From the NCBI GenBank assembly GCA_030765055.1, contig CM060947.1, positions 105,384,966 through 105,448,965 on the forward strand: a DNA stretch of 64,000 bases. Direction: 5' to 3'. Shown here piece by piece: positions 60,310 through 64,000 of the stretch (within the stretch, counting starts at the first letter, position 1; each line of letters starts with the position of its first letter). The position numbers and the translations under genes are program-made. The notes under the pieces were generated by a model. That model was not told the origin of the DNA and did no database searches. It saw nothing but the letters and a program-made list of their open reading frames with translations. The DNA is from Mantis religiosa. Lineage: Eukaryota; Arthropoda; Insecta; Mantodea; Mantidae.

Positions 60310-62430
60310 AGGTGCAATTTGTCCAATGAATCTCTAAAGACTGGAATTTTCCTGGCACGATTAAATTCTCAATTGTTACACCCATTTTCAAAGCAGGCAA
60401 ACGCAATAATTTTCAAATTATAGACAATATCGTTCTTACCAATTTTTTTAAAGTTCTTGAAAAATTGATATGCAACAGACTCTATAAACACGTCGAATAT
60501 AACAACATACTTTTCAGTGAGAAGTTTGAATTCAGAAAAGGACTATCGACAAATAGTGCAACTTATAAACTTACGCATAAAGTGTATACTACCTTAAAGA
60601 AAGAGAAAAAAGTACGCAGATGGAATTTTCTGTGACGTGGCAAACGCTTTTGATTGTGTTAATGTGTGTTAATCTAAATGGGAATTCTCTGGAACTAAAA
60701 ATTAACATTTAACTTTCTTTGTAGGTATCATATCCAAAGGAGATACAACAGAATGTTAAAGTAAACATTGAAATTGTTTATGAAAAACAAACATAAAATT
60801 GGAAAATAGATACACATGGAGTTCCCAATGTTCAACATTAAATCCCTTATTTCTTCTGATCTACATAAACGTCCTGTTTCTGTATACAAAAACATATTGC
60901 AAGTACATTCTGTTCGATGATGATACTGAGGTCCTGGTGACCAATAAAAATTAAAAAACGAGTGTGTAAATTGGATTATGTTTGAAACTCTATGTCTTAT
61001 TCCTTTAAAGTTAACAAAAAATCTTTGAGTATAGATAAAACAAAAGAGTTAAATTTATAACTCATCGTACGCCACACGTTCCGATAGAAACTGGGATTAA
61101 TGATATGTTATTAGAAAAAATTGACATCAAATTTCTGGGCCTTCAAGTAAATATTTAGATTCGAAAGCGTAAATAAAATATATATTACCTACACGGAAGA
61201 CTACATTGAAAATTCGCTAAAAGTGTTGAAAATCATGGAACTTTCTTTTTTGGAATTTATAGTAGTTTAGGGTGTGCAGTTATAAATTACATGCTATTTT
61301 TATCATTTGCACTGTTTTAGGCCATCACGTGACAATTTAGAGACCTTTAACAATCGTTAAAAGTAACAATAACTACTTTAAAATTAATTTTCTGATAAAC
61401 TTTTTTTTTCTAACACTTTTCAGTATACAAAATGCTTTACGCGTCAAAGTTTTTCATTAAACATGATGAAACTTACAGGATAGGTCCATAATATCTAAAT
61501 AAGAAACTTCACATTCCCCTTTTTTGTTAATTCTCATGTTTTGAAAACTATATGGTGTAAAGGAATGAAAATGTTAATAGTTCCAAAATTTTGAGAGCTA
61601 ACACATGGAAAATATTTTAGAACAAATTCTACAAGAATATTACAAAAAATAAGAATGTGGGTCTTTTAAATTTTTTCTCTATTAGCCGAAAATGAAAATT
61701 CTACTTAAAAGCTCAAATTTTTTGACGCATAGAACAGTACGTTTTGCAATATTTTCACTAAGATAATTAATAATTAATGAACAATTTTATGTAGCAACAT
61801 GAAAATTTTCATGCAGGATTAAAATGATACTCTAATTATGTGGCTAAGTTTTCATAATGATAAGTTTATTATTATAGAATTTGGAATTTTCAATGTAGCC
61901 TTGCGTAAACTCAGATCTACCTGTTATGCTATCCGAGCACTGGTTAATGTAAGTTCTATAGGTACACTTAAATTTGTGTGTTATGCATATTTTAATTCTG
62001 TCATAGAATATGGAATATTACTTAGGAGCAACTCAAAAGAAGGTCAACGAATATTTCTTATGCAAAAGAAGATTATGAGAATCATTTCTTACATAACAGA
62101 TACACGTGCAAAGATCTTTTTAGAACTTTGAAGATATTAACCCTTCTTTGCATGAATGTATTCTCGAACATAAAAATTATTTATAAGCACTAGAGCCTCA
62201 TTTGTAACAAACAATGAAATTCATAGAATGAACACTAGACAAAGGTATAACATTCATCATCTCATTGCTAAACTTTATTTCTTCCAGAAAGGTAAGTATT
62301 ATGAAACCACATAAATATTTAACACTCTTTAAAACCCAAAGATCCTAAATAAAATTGATAATTTCAGTGCTTTTAAAATTACTCCTGGAGAGCACCTAGG
62401 CTCAAATATTTTATTCTGTACAAGATAATC
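60310..62430 (+). mobile_element. Jockey/CR1-like LINE, heavily decayed ORF2
   Basis: Plus-strand pieces of reverse transcriptase appear in order: GTIKFSIVTPIFKAGKRNNF, VLTNFFKVLEKLICNRLYKH and ILFSEKFEFRKGLSTNSATY (60340-60570). A GIFCDVANAFDCVN-like segment with the first catalytic Asp follows (about 60625-60665), then a CSTLNPLFLLIYINVLF-like segment (about 60830) and ILFDDDTEVLVTNKN at the catalytic motif (about 60905), where the usual Ala is Asp. IDIKFLGLQVN follows (about 61120). After about 650 bp of AT-rich sequence, the C-terminal region follows with LRSTCYAIRALVNVSSIGTL and YFNSVIEYGILLRSNSK (61838-62131), then NTRQRYNIHHLIAKLYFF (about 62235). Stops and frameshifts are numerous. 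The intervening 61190-61830 segment is probably a later insertion or simply decayed. Confidence 0.8.
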
Positions 62431-64000
62431 TGACTGACAAATTATCCTGATAGTGCTTACGTAGCTCTAAAGGTAGAATTTAACCCTTCCAATGACAAAT
62501 CATTACCAATTTAGCTTTTGTGTTTTAATGTGTGTGAATTGAATAACTGACAATAAATGCTAGGCATTGCAAATCCAATATAAAATGTTGAGACGTACTG
62601 TAAAAGCCAAGTGAATGTTCAAAAAATTGAAACCACCAAATTGTATTTGTATATACACATATGCTAACTGCAGGGAAGGTTTGATTTTGTCATCATATAG
62701 AATTATCCCTGCCTTGTTTTTCATATTGCCTGTATATAATGTTCTTTTATGTTCAGTATTCACTAATATATGCTATTGAACTGTAAATTTCATTGACACT
62801 GCTCAAAGTGTGGCTCAAAGGCTCAAAGGCTATCGTGGCTAGTAGTTCTTAAAACCCACATATTTCTATCTATTTCGTGATAATGGAGGTAAGCTTTCAT
62901 TACACATTTATGCATTTATTTTTACGCATAGTAAGAGAATAAGCGATTAAAGCAGCAGTACGAGTTTTAAGAAAAGGACTGCTATGTAATGGCAGTGTCA
63001 TCCCATACTCTTTGTATGGAAACGACAGAAAGGTTACCAACCAACCACTTGCAAAAAAAGGGCAGAAATACAAAAATATTTCAACTAATCACAAACATTA
63101 TCTCGTCAGAAGTAGGAGAATCGTGCGCTTAGACAAATCGTATGGTTTTTAGGAGGTCCATATTTCTTTGTTGTATTTGGCGATTTTTTTAACCAAAGAT
63201 TATTCAGAATGAAGGGCAGTAAACACGCTATTCGAAGTAGATTCTAGATTAACATTTTCTTTCTGAAAAAATATTAAACATATAGTATTTAGTGGAAGAG
63301 GAGACATTTTCTAGAAATTAAAAAGAGAAAAGAAAAAACGGAGACGTTCTTCACCTAACTGATGGTTTGGAATGAGGTATTTCTGGAAACAATTGTGCGA
63401 GATCCTTAGAATATGTTGAACATAAATATCATGTTTGGTATTTAACTGGCTGTTCCATTTTGTAGTATGCTATTCGACAAACACACACAGATATTTGTTC
63501 TAGAATGCTCATTTTATTCAGAGGCCGTCAAAATGTTTACTTCCTATATGTAAGTATAGAGAAAGTGAGAATGAGTAAGTAATTACATAATAGAGAAGCA
63601 AAAATGACAAACCATTGAAAAGTTAATATCGACGAATGTGTTGAAAATGACTGATGCAAAATAAAAAATGTTATATAAAATAAATTATGCATTTCTTATG
63701 GTTCGACAGTTGTATAACATTTTTAAAACGCGAAAAACTGCACGGGCACATTGTAGGAAATTCAAGATCTTATCAGTAATGCAAATGTACAAAAGTAATG
63801 TCAAATGTCACCAAAATATCTGTGCTACTTTAATTAAAATATTATGAGCCATTTTTTGAAAAAATAAATAACAATGACAAATTTTACACTAATGAACAGT
63901 TTGATTTAGGAGAATTTTCCTGAAAATCTTTACGCCGCATCCTAGGAAGCTGCTGAATTTAAATATGAATTTTAGTGTTCATGCAACTTTTTATTTTTGA
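62431..64000. other. AT-rich non-coding DNA, nothing recognised
   Basis: No exon, transposase or SINE is seen to the window end. Confidence 0.35.

Overview
This is a eukaryotic, AT-rich, gene-poor nuclear window. Everything readable points to an insect with a large, repeat-laden genome. The supporting evidence is many copies of arthropod-type Tc1/mariner transposons, several tRNA-derived SINE families, jockey/CR1-like and Tx1/L1-like LINE remnants, and long microsatellites. A cockroach or termite (Blattodea) is my guess from the general look of the repeats; I cannot prove it. There is no operon structure, CRISPR array or rRNA.

The one host gene I can identify lies on the minus strand and is too finely split to appear as a long open reading frame. 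A start-codon exon at 34739-34815 encodes MSDFRRKKLLHVFNVFF plus one base. A 53-bp exon at 8669-8721 completes the split codon and encodes DVNKSGTIEKKDFEIAVE. Both have canonical splice sites in matching phase. Together they give the N-terminus and first EF-hand of a calexcitin / sarcoplasmic calcium-binding protein. The intron between them is about 26.0 kb. Later exons are probably left of the window (beyond position 1), and the 5' non-coding exon(s) lie right of 34826.

The 26-kb intron (8722-34738) is a transposon graveyard. It holds five mariner-like elements (9.7-10.7, 13.0-14.6, 14.85-15.75, 19.4-20.9 and 22.8-24.1 kb) and a sixth, mellifera-like one (24.6-26.2 kb) interrupted by a LINE fragment. 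It also holds two copies of an IS630-like DDE transposase (26.4-27.0 and 30.8-32.1 kb), and SINEs, some inserted into other elements with readable target-site duplications. Long (GT/GA)n, (TC)n and (TAC)n arrays complete it.

Upstream of the start exon are a 5'-truncated LINE with a 572-codon open reverse transcriptase frame (35.85-37.81 kb), an unidentified GC-rich coding-like block (40.0-40.7 kb), a SINE/Tc1 cluster (46.3-48.95 kb), more SINE-A copies (54-55.8 kb), and two jockey/CR1-like LINE remnants (58.3-59.1 kb minus; 60.3-62.4 kb plus). The rest is AT-rich DNA in which I see nothing.

Working names for the repeats: SINE-A (about 240 bp, tRNA-like head, A tail), SINE-B (about 620 bp, tRNA-like head, GC-rich body) and SINE-C (about 160-190 bp, tRNA-like head). 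A further unnamed repeat at 1841-2430 has tRNA-like ends pointing towards each other.
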